A stretch of 52,657 nucleotides of DNA from contig QEVP01000024.1 in assembly GCA_003576765.1 (NCBI GenBank), positions 1-52,657 of the forward strand. The letters run 5' to 3'. The stretch's first letter is position 1; each line of letters begins with the position of its first letter. A program made the position numbers and the translations under genes. This document shows positions 32,253-41,936 of the stretch, piece by piece. Under the pieces are notes generated by a model, which did no database searches, was not told the DNA's origin, and was given only the letters and a program-made list of their open reading frames with translations. Source of the DNA: Pseudomonadota bacterium. Its GTDB lineage: Bacteria > Pseudomonadota > Alphaproteobacteria > Rhizobiales > Xanthobacteraceae.

Positions 32253-35200
32253 ATGAGCGTTTCCGAGCCGTTCATTCGCCGCCCGATCGCCACCTCGCTG
32301 CTCGGCATCGCGCTGATGATCGGCGGCGCGCTCGGTTACTGGAACCTGCCGGTGTCGGCGCTGCCGCAGGTCGATTTCCCCACCGTGCAGGTGACGACGC
32401 AATTGCCCGGCGCCAGCGCCGACGTGGTCGCCTCGCTGGTCACTGCGCCGCTGGAACGCCAGCTCGGCCAGATCCCGGCGCTGTCGTCGATGAACTCGAC
32501 CAGTTCGTTCGGCGTCAGCCAGATCGCGTTGCAGTTCGACCTCGGCCGCGACATCGACGGCGCGACGCAGGACGTGCAGGCGGCGATCAACGCCGCCGCC
32601 GGCACGCTGCCGCGCGACCTGCCGTATCCGCCGACCTACGCCAAGGTGAACCCGGCCGACGCGCCGGTGATGACGCTGGCGCTGACCTCCGCCACCGTGT
32701 CGCTGCGCGCCATGAGCGACCTCGCCGATACTATTCTGACCCCGCGGCTGTCGCAGATCACCGGCGTCGGCCGCGTCTCGGTGCTCGGCGGGCTCAAGCC
32801 CGCGGTGCGCGTGCAGGCTGACCTCGCGCGCCTTGCCGCCTACGGCATCGGCATGGAGACGCTGCGCACGGCCATCGCCGGCGCCAACGTCTCCGGGCCG
32901 AAGGGCTCGCTCGACGGCGCGCAGCAGTCCTACACCATCGCCGCCAACGACCAGGTGCTGGCGGCGGACGCCTACAGGCCGATCGTCGTCGCCTATCGCA
33001 ACGGCGCCCCGGTGACGATCGGCGACGTCGCGCGCATCGTCGATGGCCTCGAAAACGACAAGACGGGCGGCTGGTACAACGGCACGCCCGCGGTGATCGT
33101 CGATATCCAGCGCCAGCCCGGCGCCAACGTCATCGAGGTGGTGCGCCAGATTTCCGAGGAGATACCGCGGTTGCAGCGCGCGGTGCCGGCCGGCGTCAAG
33201 CTTACCGTCGTCTCGGACCGCACCGTGACCATCCGCGCCTCGGTGCATGACGTGCAGTTCACGCTGGTGCTCGCCGTCATTCTGGTGACGCTGGTGGTGC
33301 TGCTGTTCCTGCGCTCGCTGCGCGCCACGCTGATCGCCGGCGTCGCGTTGCCCTTGTCGCTCGTCACCAGCTTCGGGGTGATGTGGTTCGCCGGCTTCAG
33401 CCTCGACAACCTGTCCTTGATGGCGCTGACCATCGGCACCGGCTTCGTGGTCGACGATGCGATCGTCATGATCGAGAACATCGTGCGCCATATGGAGAAG
33501 GGCGACGGCGCCATGGAGGCGGCGCTGAAGGGCGCGCGCGAGATCGGTTTCACGGTGATCTCGCTCACCGTGTCGCTGATCGCGGTGTTCATTCCGCTCC
33601 TGTTCATGTCGGGCCTGGTCGGCCGCATGTTCCGCGAGTTCGCGCTGACGCTGACCATTGCCGTCGTTACCTCCGCCATCGTCTCGCTGACGCTGACGCC
33701 GATGATGTGCTCGCGGCTGTTGAAGCATGCAGGCGAGGAGCGGCAGGTGCCGGGGCTGGCGGCGCTGACCGGCTGGATCGACCGCATGGGCGAAGCCTAT
33801 CACCGCACGCTGCTCTGGGTGCTGCGCCACCAGCGCGCGACGCTGGTGCTGACGCTCGCCACCATCGGCATCACGGTCGCGCTTTACGTCGTCGCGCCAA
33901 AGGGGTTTTTGCCGTTGCAGGACACCGCGGCGATCACCGCCGTGACCGAGGCCGGGCCGGACGTCTCGTTTGCGGAAATGCAGAAGCGGCAGGCGGCCGT
34001 CGCCGACGCCATCCGCGCCGACCCGGAGGTGACCGGCGTCGTCTCGGTGATCGGCTCGGGCTCGGTCAACCCGACGCTCAACGTCGGCCGCATCGTGGTG
34101 ACGCTGACCCAGCGCGGCGAGCGTGCCGACAGCGTTCTCGCCGTGCTCGAACGGCTCAAACGCCGTGTCGCCGCGATCCCCGGCATGACGGTGTACTTCC
34201 AGCCGGTGCAGGACATCCAGATCAGCACGCGGTCGAGCCGTTCGCAGTACCAGTACACCATGACCGCGACCGACGCCGAGGCGCTGTCGCAATGGTCGGA
34301 GCGGCTGGTCGCCGAACTGCGCCGCGATGCCCTGTTCCGCGACGTCTCCTCCGACGCGCAGGAGCGCGGCCTGCGCGCCCGCCTCGACGTCGATCGCCAG
34401 CGCGCCGGCCAACTCGGCGTGTCGGTGCAGGCGGTCAACGATACGCTGAACGACTCCTTCGGCCAGCGTCAGGTCTCGACCATCTACGGGCAGGCCAACC
34501 AGTACCGCGTGGTGCTGGAAGCATTGCCCGAGTATCAGCGCGACCCTTCGATCCTGTCGCTGCTCTACGTGCCGGGCACCGACGGCGTGCAGGTGCCGCT
34601 CGCCGCGGTGGCGAGCCTGACGCGCACCACCGCGCCGCTGGCGATTGCGCATCAGGCGCAGTTTCCGGCCAACACCATCTCCTTCAACCTCGCGCCCGGC
34701 GTTTCGCTCGGCGAGGCGGTCGCGGCGGTTGCCAATGCGGAGACCCGCATCGGCATGCCCGGCTCGATCATCGGGCTTTATTCCGGCGACGCCGCCGAAT
34801 TCCAGAAGTCGCTGGCCGGCCAGCCATGGCTGATCCTCGCGGCCATCGTTGCGATCTACATCGTGCTCGGCGTGCTCTATGAGAGCTACATCCATCCGAT
34901 CACCATTCTGTCGACGCTGCCGTCCGCCGGCATCGGTGCCATTCTCGCGCTCGTTCTGGTCGGCGAGGACCTGTCGGTGATCGGGCTGATCGGCATCATC
35001 CTGTTGATGGGCATCGTCAAGAAAAACGCCATTTTGATGATCGACTTCGCGCTCGAAGCCGAGCGCCATCAGGGCATGTCGGCCTATGACGCCATCGTGC
35101 AGGCGTGCCTTCTGCGTTTCCGCCCGATCATGATGACGACGCTGGCCGCGCTGTTCGGCGCGCTGCCGCTTGCGATCGAAAGCGGCACCGGCGCGGAGTT

Positions 35201-35381
35201 GCGCTTTCCGCTCGGCGTGTCGATCATCGGCGGGTTGCTGCTCAGCCAGTTGCTGACGCTCTACACGACGCCGGTGGTCTATCTCGCGCTCGACCGCCTC
35301 AACCGCAAAATCGAGGCCGCCGTGCCGCCGCCGGTATCGCCGGCGCCGCCGGTCGCCGGCTCGACCGAAGGTCTCGGCTGA
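32253..35381 (+). CDS. RND efflux pump subunit (MdtB-like)
   Basis: Inner-membrane proton/drug antiporter of 1042 aa with the AcrB fold: one TM, a large periplasmic loop, five TMs, a second loop and six TMs. It starts MSVSEPFIRRPIATSLL. The proton-relay aspartates are in TGFVVDDAIVMIENI (TM4) and the TM10-11 region has GIVKKNAILMIDFALEAE. Duplicated with the next gene, it fits the heteromeric MdtB/MdtC arrangement. The start is chosen at the conserved MSVSEPF, with GGGGAA upstream. The spectrum of substrates cannot be read from sequence. Confidence 0.93.
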   Translation: MSVSEPFIRRPIATSLLGIALMIGGALGYWNLPVSALPQVDFPTVQVTTQLPGASADVVASLVTAPLERQLGQIPALSSMNSTSSFGVSQIALQFDLGRDIDGATQDVQAAINAAAGTLPRDLPYPPTYAKVNPADAPVMTLALTSATVSLRAMSDLADTILTPRLSQITGVGRVSVLGGLKPAVRVQADLARLAAYGIGMETLRTAIAGANVSGPKGSLDGAQQSYTIAANDQVLAADAYRPIVVAYRNGAPVTIGDVARIVDGLENDKTGGWYNGTPAVIVDIQRQPGANVIEVVRQISEEIPRLQRAVPAGVKLTVVSDRTVTIRASVHDVQFTLVLAVILVTLVVLLFLRSLRATLIAGVALPLSLVTSFGVMWFAGFSLDNLSLMALTIGTGFVVDDAIVMIENIVRHMEKGDGAMEAALKGAREIGFTVISLTVSLIAVFIPLLFMSGLVGRMFREFALTLTIAVVTSAIVSLTLTPMMCSRLLKHAGEERQVPGLAALTGWIDRMGEAYHRTLLWVLRHQRATLVLTLATIGITVALYVVAPKGFLPLQDTAAITAVTEAGPDVSFAEMQKRQAAVADAIRADPEVTGVVSVIGSGSVNPTLNVGRIVVTLTQRGERADSVLAVLERLKRRVAAIPGMTVYFQPVQDIQISTRSSRSQYQYTMTATDAEALSQWSERLVAELRRDALFRDVSSDAQERGLRARLDVDRQRAGQLGVSVQAVNDTLNDSFGQRQVSTIYGQANQYRVVLEALPEYQRDPSILSLLYVPGTDGVQVPLAAVASLTRTTAPLAIAHQAQFPANTISFNLAPGVSLGEAVAAVANAETRIGMPGSIIGLYSGDAAEFQKSLAGQPWLILAAIVAIYIVLGVLYESYIHPITILSTLPSAGIGAILALVLVGEDLSVIGLIGIILLMGIVKKNAILMIDFALEAERHQGMSAYDAIVQACLLRFRPIMMTTLAALFGALPLAIESGTGAELRFPLGVSIIGGLLLSQLLTLYTTPVVYLALDRLNRKIEAAVPPPVSPAPPVAGSTEGLG

Positions 35382-38300
35382 TGTCGATCTCCGAGCCCTT
35401 CATTCGCCGGCCGGTGGGCACCACGCTGATGGCGATCGGGCTGTTTCTGGTCGGGCTGGTGGCCTACGGCGTGCTGCCGGTGGCCAGCGTGCCGAGCGTC
35501 GAGTTTCCCATCATTAACGTCTCGGCCTCGCGTCCCGGCGCCAGCCCCGAGGTGATGGCGGCGACGGTGGCCTCGCCCTTGGAGCGGCGGCTCGGCGAGA
35601 TCGCCGGCGTCAACCAGCTCACCTCGTCGAGTTCGCTCGGCTCCACCAGCATCACGCTGCAATTCGACATCGGCCGCGACATCGACCGCGCCGCGCGTGA
35701 CGTGCAGGCGGCGATCAACGCCGCGATGAGCGACCTGCCGACCGACCTGCCTAGCCTGCCGCGCTTCCGCAAGGCCAACCCCGATGCCTCGCCGGTGCTG
35801 ATCGTGGCGCTGACCTCGAAGACGATGACGCCCGGCGCGATCTACGACGTGGCCGACACCGTGCTGGCGCAGCGCATCTCGCAGGTGCCGGGGGTGGGGC
35901 AGGTGTCGGTCAGCGGCGCCGACCAGCCGGCGGTGCGCATCAGCCTTAATCCCGGCGCGCTCGCGGCGGCCGGCATCTCGACCGACGCCGTGCGCACGGC
36001 CATCGTCGCCGCCAATCCGCTGGCCCCGGTCGGCCTGTTCGATGGCGCGCGCCAGAGCGAGACCATCGCGCTCAACCGCCAGATGCGTACCGCCGCCGAG
36101 TTTCGCGACATCATCGTCAAGGCGGCGGACGGCAACGCGGTCAGGCTCTCCGACGTCGCCAAGGTCGAGGACGGCGCCCGCAACAGCCGCTCCATCGCCT
36201 GGTACAACAAGCAGCCGGCGGTGCTTCTGATCATCACCAAGCAGCCCGACGCCAACGTCATCGCCACCGTCGATGCCGTCAAGGAACTGCTGCCCGAGCT
36301 AAAAACCTGGATTCCGCAAGGGGTCGACATCTCCGTGCTGTCGGACCGCACCGGCACCATCCGCGCCAGCGTCCACGACATGGAATGGACGCTCGGCGCG
36401 ACCGTCGTGCTGGTGATGGTCGTCGTGTTCCTGTTCCTGCGCCGCGGCACGCCGACGATTGCCGCCGGCGTCTCGGTGCCCTTGGCGCTCGCCGGCACCT
36501 GCGCCGGCATGTGGCTCGCCGGCTTCTCGGTCAACAACCTGTCCTTGATGGCGCTGGCGATCTCGGTCGGCTTCGTGGTGGATGACGCCATCGTCATGAT
36601 CGAGAACATGTACCGCAACCTCGAGCGCGGCATGGCGCCGTATCAGGCGGCGCTGCTCGGGGCCCGGCAGATCGGCTTCACGGTGATGTCGATCTCGCTG
36701 TCGCTGATCGCCGCGTTCACGCCGCTGATCTTCATGGAGGGCGTGGTCGGCCGGCTGTTGCGCGAGTTCTCGCTGACGCTGACCTTCGCCATTCTGGTCT
36801 CGACGCTGGTGGCGCTGACGGTCACGCCGATGATCTGTGCCCATTACATCAAGAGCGGCATCCCTGCGCGCGAGACATGGTTCGACCGCCTCGTCGAGGG
36901 CACGCTGGGGCGTGCCTTGCACTTCTACGAGCGCAGCCTGCGCGTCGTGCTGGGCTTTCCGTGGCTGACGCTTGTCGTGTTCGTCGCGACCGTGGCGCTG
37001 ACCACAGTGATGTATGTGAAGGTGCCGAAGGGCTACTTTCCGCCCGACGACTCCGGGCTGATCATCGGCTCGACGCGCGCCTCCGCCGACGTGTCGTTTC
37101 AGGCCATGGTGCCGTTGCAGGAGCGCGTCGCCGACATCGTGATGGCCGACCCCGCGGTGTCCGGCATCGGCTCCAGCCTCGGCGGCGGCAGCCGCGGCGG
37201 GCAGAACCGCGGCCGCATGTTCATCAGCCTCAAGCCGCTCGGCGAGCGCGACGGCGCCAGCACGGCCGACGTCATCAACCGTCTGCGCGCAAAACTTTCC
37301 GACATCCCCGGCATCCGCCTGTTCATGTTCGCCGCGCAGGACATCCGCGCCGGCGGCCGGCAGAGCGATTCCGATTTCCAGTACACGCTGACGAGCACCG
37401 ACCTTAATCTGTTGCAGACATGGGCGCCGCTGGTCTCGAAGCGGCTGGAGACGGTGGAGGGCATCACCGACGTGTCCAGCGACCGCGATCCGGGCGGGCT
37501 GCAACTCACGCTGAAGATCAACCGCATGGCCGCGTCCCAGCTCGGCGTGCGCGTGCAGGATATCGACAACGCGCTTAACAACGCCTTCTCGCAGCGCCAG
37601 ATCTCGACCATCTACACCAGCCGCAACCAGTACCAGACGATTCTTGAAATCGATCCGGCGTTCCAGAACGACCCTTCCGACCTCGATCGCATCTATGTCG
37701 CCGGCAGTGACGGCGTGCAGGTGCCGCTGTCGGCAGTGGTGACGCGCACGCGCGACCTGTCGCCGCTGTCGGTGCCGCATCAGTCCGGCTTTCCGTCGTC
37801 CACCGTGTCGTTCAGCCTGATGCCCGACGTGCCGCTGGAGGTCGCGACCGCCAACATCCAGCGCGCGGTGGACGAGATGCACATGCCGGAGGGCATCCGC
37901 GGCAGCTTCGAGGGCAACGCCGCCGACTTCCGCAAGACGGCCAACCGCCAGCCGCTGTTGATCCTCGGCGCATTGATCGCGGTCTACATCGTGCTCGGCG
38001 TGCTCTACGAGAGCCTTGCCCATCCGTTGACGATCATTTCGACGCTGCCGCCGGCGGGCCTGGGCGCGCTGCTGGCGTTGCAGATCACCGGGCTGCCGCT
38101 GACGGTGATCGCCTTCATCGGCATCATTTTGCTGATCGGCATCGTCAAGAAGAACGGCATTATGATCGTTGATTTCGCCCTTGAAGGCGAACGCCAGCGC
38201 GGGTTGACATCGGAGGCGGCGATCTTCGAGGCGTGTCTGGCGCGGTTCCGGCCGATCCTGATGACGACGCAGGCCGCGCTGCTCGCCGCCGTGCCGCTGG

Positions 38301-38476
38301 TGGTGGCAGTCGGGCCGGGCACCGAACTACGCCGGCCGCTCGGCATCACCATCATCGGCGGCCTCGTGGTGTCGCAGGTGCTGACGCTGTACACCACGCC
38401 GGTGATCTATCTCCTGATCGACCGCTTCCGCCGTCGCCGGGAAGGGCGCCTGCCGCAGGCGCTGCCGGCGGAATAG
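35381..38476 (+). CDS. RND efflux pump subunit (MdtC-like)
   Basis: Second pump protein of the same operon, 1031 aa, a paralogue of the preceding one (MSISEPFIRRPVGTTLM). TM4 has VGFVVDDAIVMIENM, and the C-terminal half holds GIVKKNGIMIVDFALEGE. Its ATG uses the last base of the preceding TGA stop (TGATG), implying strong coupling and fixed stoichiometry, as expected for a mixed trimer. The upstream extension of the frame into the first pump gene is not real. The operon ends in a family C repeat. Confidence 0.93.
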   Translation: MSISEPFIRRPVGTTLMAIGLFLVGLVAYGVLPVASVPSVEFPIINVSASRPGASPEVMAATVASPLERRLGEIAGVNQLTSSSSLGSTSITLQFDIGRDIDRAARDVQAAINAAMSDLPTDLPSLPRFRKANPDASPVLIVALTSKTMTPGAIYDVADTVLAQRISQVPGVGQVSVSGADQPAVRISLNPGALAAAGISTDAVRTAIVAANPLAPVGLFDGARQSETIALNRQMRTAAEFRDIIVKAADGNAVRLSDVAKVEDGARNSRSIAWYNKQPAVLLIITKQPDANVIATVDAVKELLPELKTWIPQGVDISVLSDRTGTIRASVHDMEWTLGATVVLVMVVVFLFLRRGTPTIAAGVSVPLALAGTCAGMWLAGFSVNNLSLMALAISVGFVVDDAIVMIENMYRNLERGMAPYQAALLGARQIGFTVMSISLSLIAAFTPLIFMEGVVGRLLREFSLTLTFAILVSTLVALTVTPMICAHYIKSGIPARETWFDRLVEGTLGRALHFYERSLRVVLGFPWLTLVVFVATVALTTVMYVKVPKGYFPPDDSGLIIGSTRASADVSFQAMVPLQERVADIVMADPAVSGIGSSLGGGSRGGQNRGRMFISLKPLGERDGASTADVINRLRAKLSDIPGIRLFMFAAQDIRAGGRQSDSDFQYTLTSTDLNLLQTWAPLVSKRLETVEGITDVSSDRDPGGLQLTLKINRMAASQLGVRVQDIDNALNNAFSQRQISTIYTSRNQYQTILEIDPAFQNDPSDLDRIYVAGSDGVQVPLSAVVTRTRDLSPLSVPHQSGFPSSTVSFSLMPDVPLEVATANIQRAVDEMHMPEGIRGSFEGNAADFRKTANRQPLLILGALIAVYIVLGVLYESLAHPLTIISTLPPAGLGALLALQITGLPLTVIAFIGIILLIGIVKKNGIMIVDFALEGERQRGLTSEAAIFEACLARFRPILMTTQAALLAAVPLVVAVGPGTELRRPLGITIIGGLVVSQVLTLYTTPVIYLLIDRFRRRREGRLPQALPAE

Positions 38477-38493
38477 GACACGGTGAGACCGTA

Positions 38494-38611
38494 TCCCGGG
38501 CGCGCCGCGACACGACGTGACGCGGCGCAGACCCGGGATCGTAGCAAATGACGACACCCGCGACGGTCCCGGGTCTGCACCGCAGCGCTACGCGCTGCGT
38601 CGCGCCCGGGA
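38494..38611. repeat. Dispersed inverted repeat, family C copy 3
   Basis: TCCCGGGCGCGCCGCG...CGGCGCAGACCCGGGA followed by GGTCCCGGGTCTGC...CGCGCCCGGGA. Two nested palindromes between the efflux operon and the DTW gene, of the same type as 9527 and 27667. Likely terminator of the efflux operon. Confidence 0.65.
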
Positions 38612-38641
38612 CGCACCGAGACATTTGGGAAAGATAAACAT

Positions 38642-39364
38642 ATGACGACTGACATTGCCGCCCCGGCCGCGCCGATTGAAGCGGAAGCCCCGTGCCCGCG
38701 CTGCGCCAAGCCGCCGGCGCTGTGCGTGTGCGACCGCGTGATGCCGGTCGCGACAAAGCTGACGCTCGTGATCCTGATGCACCCGCAGGAACAGGACAAA
38801 ATGCTGGCGACCGCGCGGCTCGCCGCGCAGCACGTCGAGGGCGCCGTGCTCAAAATCGGCTTGTCGTGGCCGAGCCTGTCGAAGATTCTCGGCCGCAGCG
38901 TCGATCCGCAGCGCTTCGCCGTGCTCTATCTCGGCTCGGTCGATGCGCAAAAGCTGCGCAGCGATACGGGCGTCGTCGCGGTCGATCGCAAGGGCGTGCC
39001 GGAGCCCGACCAGCGCGCGGCGCTGCGCGACATCGAGGGCGTGATCGTACTCGACGGCACCTGGAGCCAGGCCAAGACGCTGTGGTGGCGCAACCCGTGG
39101 CTCCTGAAGTGCCGCCGCGTCGTGCTGACGCCGAAGGAGCCCTCGCGCTACGGCCGGCTGCGCCGCGAGCCGCGCCGCGAGGGGCTGTCCACCATCGAGG
39201 CGGCGGCGATGCTGATGGCGCGGCTGGAGCGACGGCCCGAGATCGAGACCGCGATGCGGACGAGCTTCGAGGCGATGCTCGATGCCTACCGCGCGGCGCA
39301 GCCCGCGATGCCGGAGCTTGCACAAAAGCCGCGGCGGCGCAGGACGTGGCGGCGCAAGGCGTAG
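38642..39364 (+). CDS. DTW-domain protein (tRNA aminocarboxypropyltransferase-like)
   Basis: DTW-family enzyme of 240 aa. Relatives such as E. coli TapT (YfiP) add an aminocarboxypropyl group from SAM to uridine in tRNA (acp3U47); that activity is inferred here. It has a zinc-type cluster CPRCAKPPALCVC (C18, C21, C28, C30), the HP segment VILMHPQEQDK, and the name-giving motif as LDGTWSQAK (D138-W141), then SRYGRLR and GLSTIEAAA. The C-terminus is basic (PRRRRTWRRKA), suiting RNA binding. GGGAAAG precedes the ATG. Confidence 0.88.
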   Translation: MTTDIAAPAAPIEAEAPCPRCAKPPALCVCDRVMPVATKLTLVILMHPQEQDKMLATARLAAQHVEGAVLKIGLSWPSLSKILGRSVDPQRFAVLYLGSVDAQKLRSDTGVVAVDRKGVPEPDQRAALRDIEGVIVLDGTWSQAKTLWWRNPWLLKCRRVVLTPKEPSRYGRLRREPRREGLSTIEAAAMLMARLERRPEIETAMRTSFEAMLDAYRAAQPAMPELAQKPRRRRTWRRKA

Positions 39365-39367
39365 GAG

Positions 39368-39541
39368 TTATTTCTGCGTCTGCGCCCACAGCATCGCATC
39401 GACGATGGCGGCCCGCAGCTTGGCGCGCTTCTCCGGGTCGCAGTCGATGAAGGCGAGAATGCCGTTGGCTCTGATTTCGAACAGCTGGCGCATGTCGTCA
39501 TCGATCGCGTCGCGCTGATGCAACGTCTTCTTGTCGGCCAC
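39368..39541 (-). CDS. Small hypothetical protein
   Basis: A 57-aa frame from a GTG at 39541 (begins ADKKTLHQRDAID, ends DAMLWAQTQK). The residue mix is protein-like (DDDMRQLFEIRANGILAFIDCDPEKRAKL), unlike the Arg/Pro-rich shadow frames, and one cysteine is present. GGGGACC lies upstream. It converges with the DTW gene, with stops three bases apart. I do not recognise a function. The same frame stays open upstream, so the start is uncertain. Bases 39542-39753 hold no further gene; a CGAACCG...CGGTTCG hairpin is seen near 39641-39661. Confidence 0.5.
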   Translation of the reverse strand: MADKKTLHQRDAIDDDMRQLFEIRANGILAFIDCDPEKRAKLRAAIVDAMLWAQTQK

Positions 39542-39753
39542 CAGTCGGTCCCCAGCGGTTGTTTTGTCGTCCCGGACACCCCTATAGCGCGAAACGTCCG
39601 GCGCCTCCACCGCTATCGCGGTTGATCGATTCCATTTTGAGCGAACCGTGACGCGGTTCGCGGGCGCCGCTTGCGCCAACGCGATTGTGAAGGCGCGGCG
39701 GCGACGCGGCGCGATAAGGTGCCGTCCGCTCAGCCATTGAAATATCACCCGCC

Positions 39754-41523
39754 ATGCTGTTGTTCGCTGCCGCCTATCTCGCCGGTGTTTTGACCATTTT
39801 GAGCCCGTGCATTCTGCCGGTGCTGCCGTTCGTGTTCGCGCGCGCCGACCGTTCGTTCGCCCGCAACGGGCTGCCGATGTTGATCGGCATGGCGTTGACC
39901 TTTGCGGTGGTCGCGAGCCTCGCGGCAGTCGCCGGCAACTGGGCGGTCGAGGCCAATCGCTACGGCCGCATCGTTGCCATCGCGCTGCTGGCGCTGTTCG
40001 GTCTGGCGCTGCTGGTGCCCGAATGGGCCGAGCGCGCGACGCGGCCGCTGGTGGCGCTCGGCGCGCGGCTGTCGTCCCGTGCCGATGCGACGAAGGGAGG
40101 CGGAGGCATCGGCGCTTCGGTTCTGCTCGGCATCGCCACCGGCCTCGTCTGGGCGCCATGCGCCGGCCCGGTGCTCGGCCTGATCCTGACCGGGGCGGCG
40201 TTGCAGGGGGCAAGCGTTGGAACCTCGATCCTGCTCCTTGCCTATGCGGCGGGGGCGGCGACGTCGCTGGCGCTGGCGTTTCTCGCCGGCGGAAAAGTTT
40301 TTGCGGCGATGAAGCGCTCGCTCGGCGCCGGGGTCTGGCTCAGGCGCGGGCTCGGCGCGCTGGTGCTGATCGCGGTCGCGGCGATTGCGGCCGGCCTCGA
40401 TACCGGATTGCTGACGCGGCTGTCGGCGACCGCCACCGCCTCGCTCGAACAGGGCCTGATCGATAAGCTGCGCCCCGAGACGCGTCAGCCGCAGACGGCG
40501 ATGATGGCCGGCGGGCCCGCGATGATGAGCGCGAAAGGCGTAGGCGCCGGGGCGCTGCCGGTCGAAGGCAACATGCCGGCGCTCGACGGCGCGGTCGGCT
40601 GGCTTAATTCCGCCCCGCTGACGCCCGAGGCGCTGCGCGGCAAGGTGGTGCTGGTCGATTTCTGGACCTATTCCTGCATCAACTGCCTGCGCGCCATTCC
40701 TTACGTGCGTGCCTGGGCCGAGAAGTACAAGGGTCAGGGGCTGGTGGTGGTCGGCGTGCATACGCCGGAGTTCGCCTTCGAAAAATCCCTCGACAACGTG
40801 CGCAAGGCGGTGGCCGATCTCGGCATCGCCTATCCGGTCGCCATCGACAACGACTATGCGGTGTGGCGCGCCTTCGACAACCGCTACTGGCCGGCGCACT
40901 ATTTCATCGATGCGCAGGGCCGCATCCGCCATCATCACTTCGGCGAAGGCAGCTACGACGTCTCCGAGCGCGTCATCCAGCAGCTTCTGGCCGAGGCGCG
41001 CGGCGAAGCGGTGGCGAGCGGTCTCGTCAGCGTCAATGCCGGCGGCGCGCAAGCCGCCTCGACCTTTACTGACGTGCTGTCGCCGGAGACCTATCTCGGC
41101 TACGAGCGCGCGGAGAATTTTGCTTCGCCCGGCGGGCTCGTCCGGGATGCCGCGCATGTTTATGCCGCGCCGGGCATGCCGAAACTCAACGAATGGGGCC
41201 TTGCCGGCGCGTGGACGGTGCGTGACGAGCACGCCGCGCTCGACGGCGGCGAAGGGCGAATCGTCTTCCGCTTCCACGCCCGCGACCTGCACCTCGTGCT
41301 CGGCGCCGGTACGGACGGGGCGCCGGTGCGCTTCCGCGTCACCATCGACGGCAAAGCGCCGGGCGCCGACCACGGTGTCGATACCGACGCCGACGGGCAG
41401 GGCACGGTGACCGGGCAGCGGCTCTATCAGCTTGTGCGGCAGAAGGGGGACGTGGCCGAGCACACCTTCGAGATTCGCTTTCTCGATCCTGGCGTCGAGG
41501 CTTACGCCTTCACGTTCGGTTGA
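39754..41523 (+). CDS. DipZ-like thiol-redox protein (CcdA + thioredoxin + C-terminal domain)
   Basis: Membrane redox protein of 589 aa. The N-terminal CcdA/DsbD-type transmembrane domain (residues 1-230, about six TMs) carries the electron-relay cysteines in SPCILPVLP (C19) and APCAGPVLG (C136). A periplasmic thioredoxin-like domain follows (about 285-430) with active site SCINC (C308/C311) and the WPAHYFID strand. The last 150 residues form a beta-rich domain of the type found in the DipZ family. It likely carries reducing power from the cytoplasm to periplasmic thiols. A single gene with no cyt c maturation genes beside it; tRNA-Asn follows downstream. Confidence 0.9.
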   Translation: MLLFAAAYLAGVLTILSPCILPVLPFVFARADRSFARNGLPMLIGMALTFAVVASLAAVAGNWAVEANRYGRIVAIALLALFGLALLVPEWAERATRPLVALGARLSSRADATKGGGGIGASVLLGIATGLVWAPCAGPVLGLILTGAALQGASVGTSILLLAYAAGAATSLALAFLAGGKVFAAMKRSLGAGVWLRRGLGALVLIAVAAIAAGLDTGLLTRLSATATASLEQGLIDKLRPETRQPQTAMMAGGPAMMSAKGVGAGALPVEGNMPALDGAVGWLNSAPLTPEALRGKVVLVDFWTYSCINCLRAIPYVRAWAEKYKGQGLVVVGVHTPEFAFEKSLDNVRKAVADLGIAYPVAIDNDYAVWRAFDNRYWPAHYFIDAQGRIRHHHFGEGSYDVSERVIQQLLAEARGEAVASGLVSVNAGGAQAASTFTDVLSPETYLGYERAENFASPGGLVRDAAHVYAAPGMPKLNEWGLAGAWTVRDEHAALDGGEGRIVFRFHARDLHLVLGAGTDGAPVRFRVTIDGKAPGADHGVDTDADGQGTVTGQRLYQLVRQKGDVAEHTFEIRFLDPGVEAYAFTFG

Positions 41524-41689
41524 TGGAGGAGCGGGGCTTGCCCCGCCGGCGCGCATCCTTCGGCGCGGCGCGCGGAACCGATGACGTGCTCTGCTGTTCC
41601 GACTGAGGCGCGTTGCCCGCCCGGTCGACGCTTTAAGGACTTCCTAAGGGTCTTCGGCATTTTCGGGGGGAGTGGAAGCCGCTCGCGTT

Positions 41690-41757
41690 AAGAAAACGCG
41701 TCGAAACAATCATCTAGAGCTTCGCTCCGGATGACCTCAGAAGCGAAAATGCTCTAG
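41690..41757. repeat. Dispersed hairpin repeat, family A copy 3 (inverted)
   Basis: In the 292-base gap between the dipZ-like gene and tRNA-Asn. Arms CTAGAGC (41714-41720) and GCTCTAG (41751-41757), with inner TTCGCT/AGCGAA pairing. The tail (GCGTTAAGAAAACGCGTCG) lies upstream, so the element is in the opposite orientation to the copies at 1841 and 17890. Confidence 0.6.
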
Positions 41758-41815
41758 GCAAGCCGGGACGGCTTTGTTATATGCTCTGCGATTGCAGGGC
41801 GCGGCCCTGCCTTGT

Positions 41816-41890
41816 TCCCTGGTAGCTCAGTGGTAGAGCAACCGGCTGTTAACCGGTTGGTCGCTGGTTCGAATCCGGCCCGGGGAGCCA
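41816..41890 (+). tRNA. tRNA-Asn (anticodon GTT), CCA encoded
   Basis: A complete 75-base cloverleaf: acceptor TCCCTGG pairs with CCGGGGA (two G-T pairs) and discriminator G is followed by encoded CCA. The D-arm is in AGCTCAGTGGTAGAGC, the anticodon stem-loop is CCGGCTGTTAACCGG with anticodon GTT, and the T-loop is GGTTCGAATCC. Its 3' end is the integration site of the island that follows. Confidence 0.97.
41875..41890. repeat. Left attachment site (attL) core inside tRNA-Asn
   Basis: CCGGCCCGGGGAGCCA, 16 bases including the tRNA 3' acceptor strand and CCA, repeated exactly at 52559-52574. The identity ends sharply on both sides (t/c before, t/c after). Confidence 0.92.
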
Positions 41891-41909
41891 TTGAATAGAT
41901 TGATAATTT

Positions 41910-41926
41910 GCGAAGCGCTATTTCGC
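41910..41926 (-). terminator. Weak hairpin after the last island gene
   Basis: GCGAA (41910-41914) and TTCGC (41922-41926) with a seven-base loop, about ten bases beyond the stop of the zinc-module gene and 20 bases from tRNA-Asn. It lacks a strong T-run; possible terminator shielding the tRNA from antisense transcription. Confidence 0.3.
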
Positions 41927-41936
41927 GAACATAATC

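Noticed and set aside
32115..35069. Very long open frame antisense to the first RND pump (also at 36299-38023, 39745-41556 and 2419-3939)
   Set aside because: These mirror real genes in high-GC DNA, where stop codons are rare in some antisense frames. The translations are His/Arg/Asp-rich and low in complexity.
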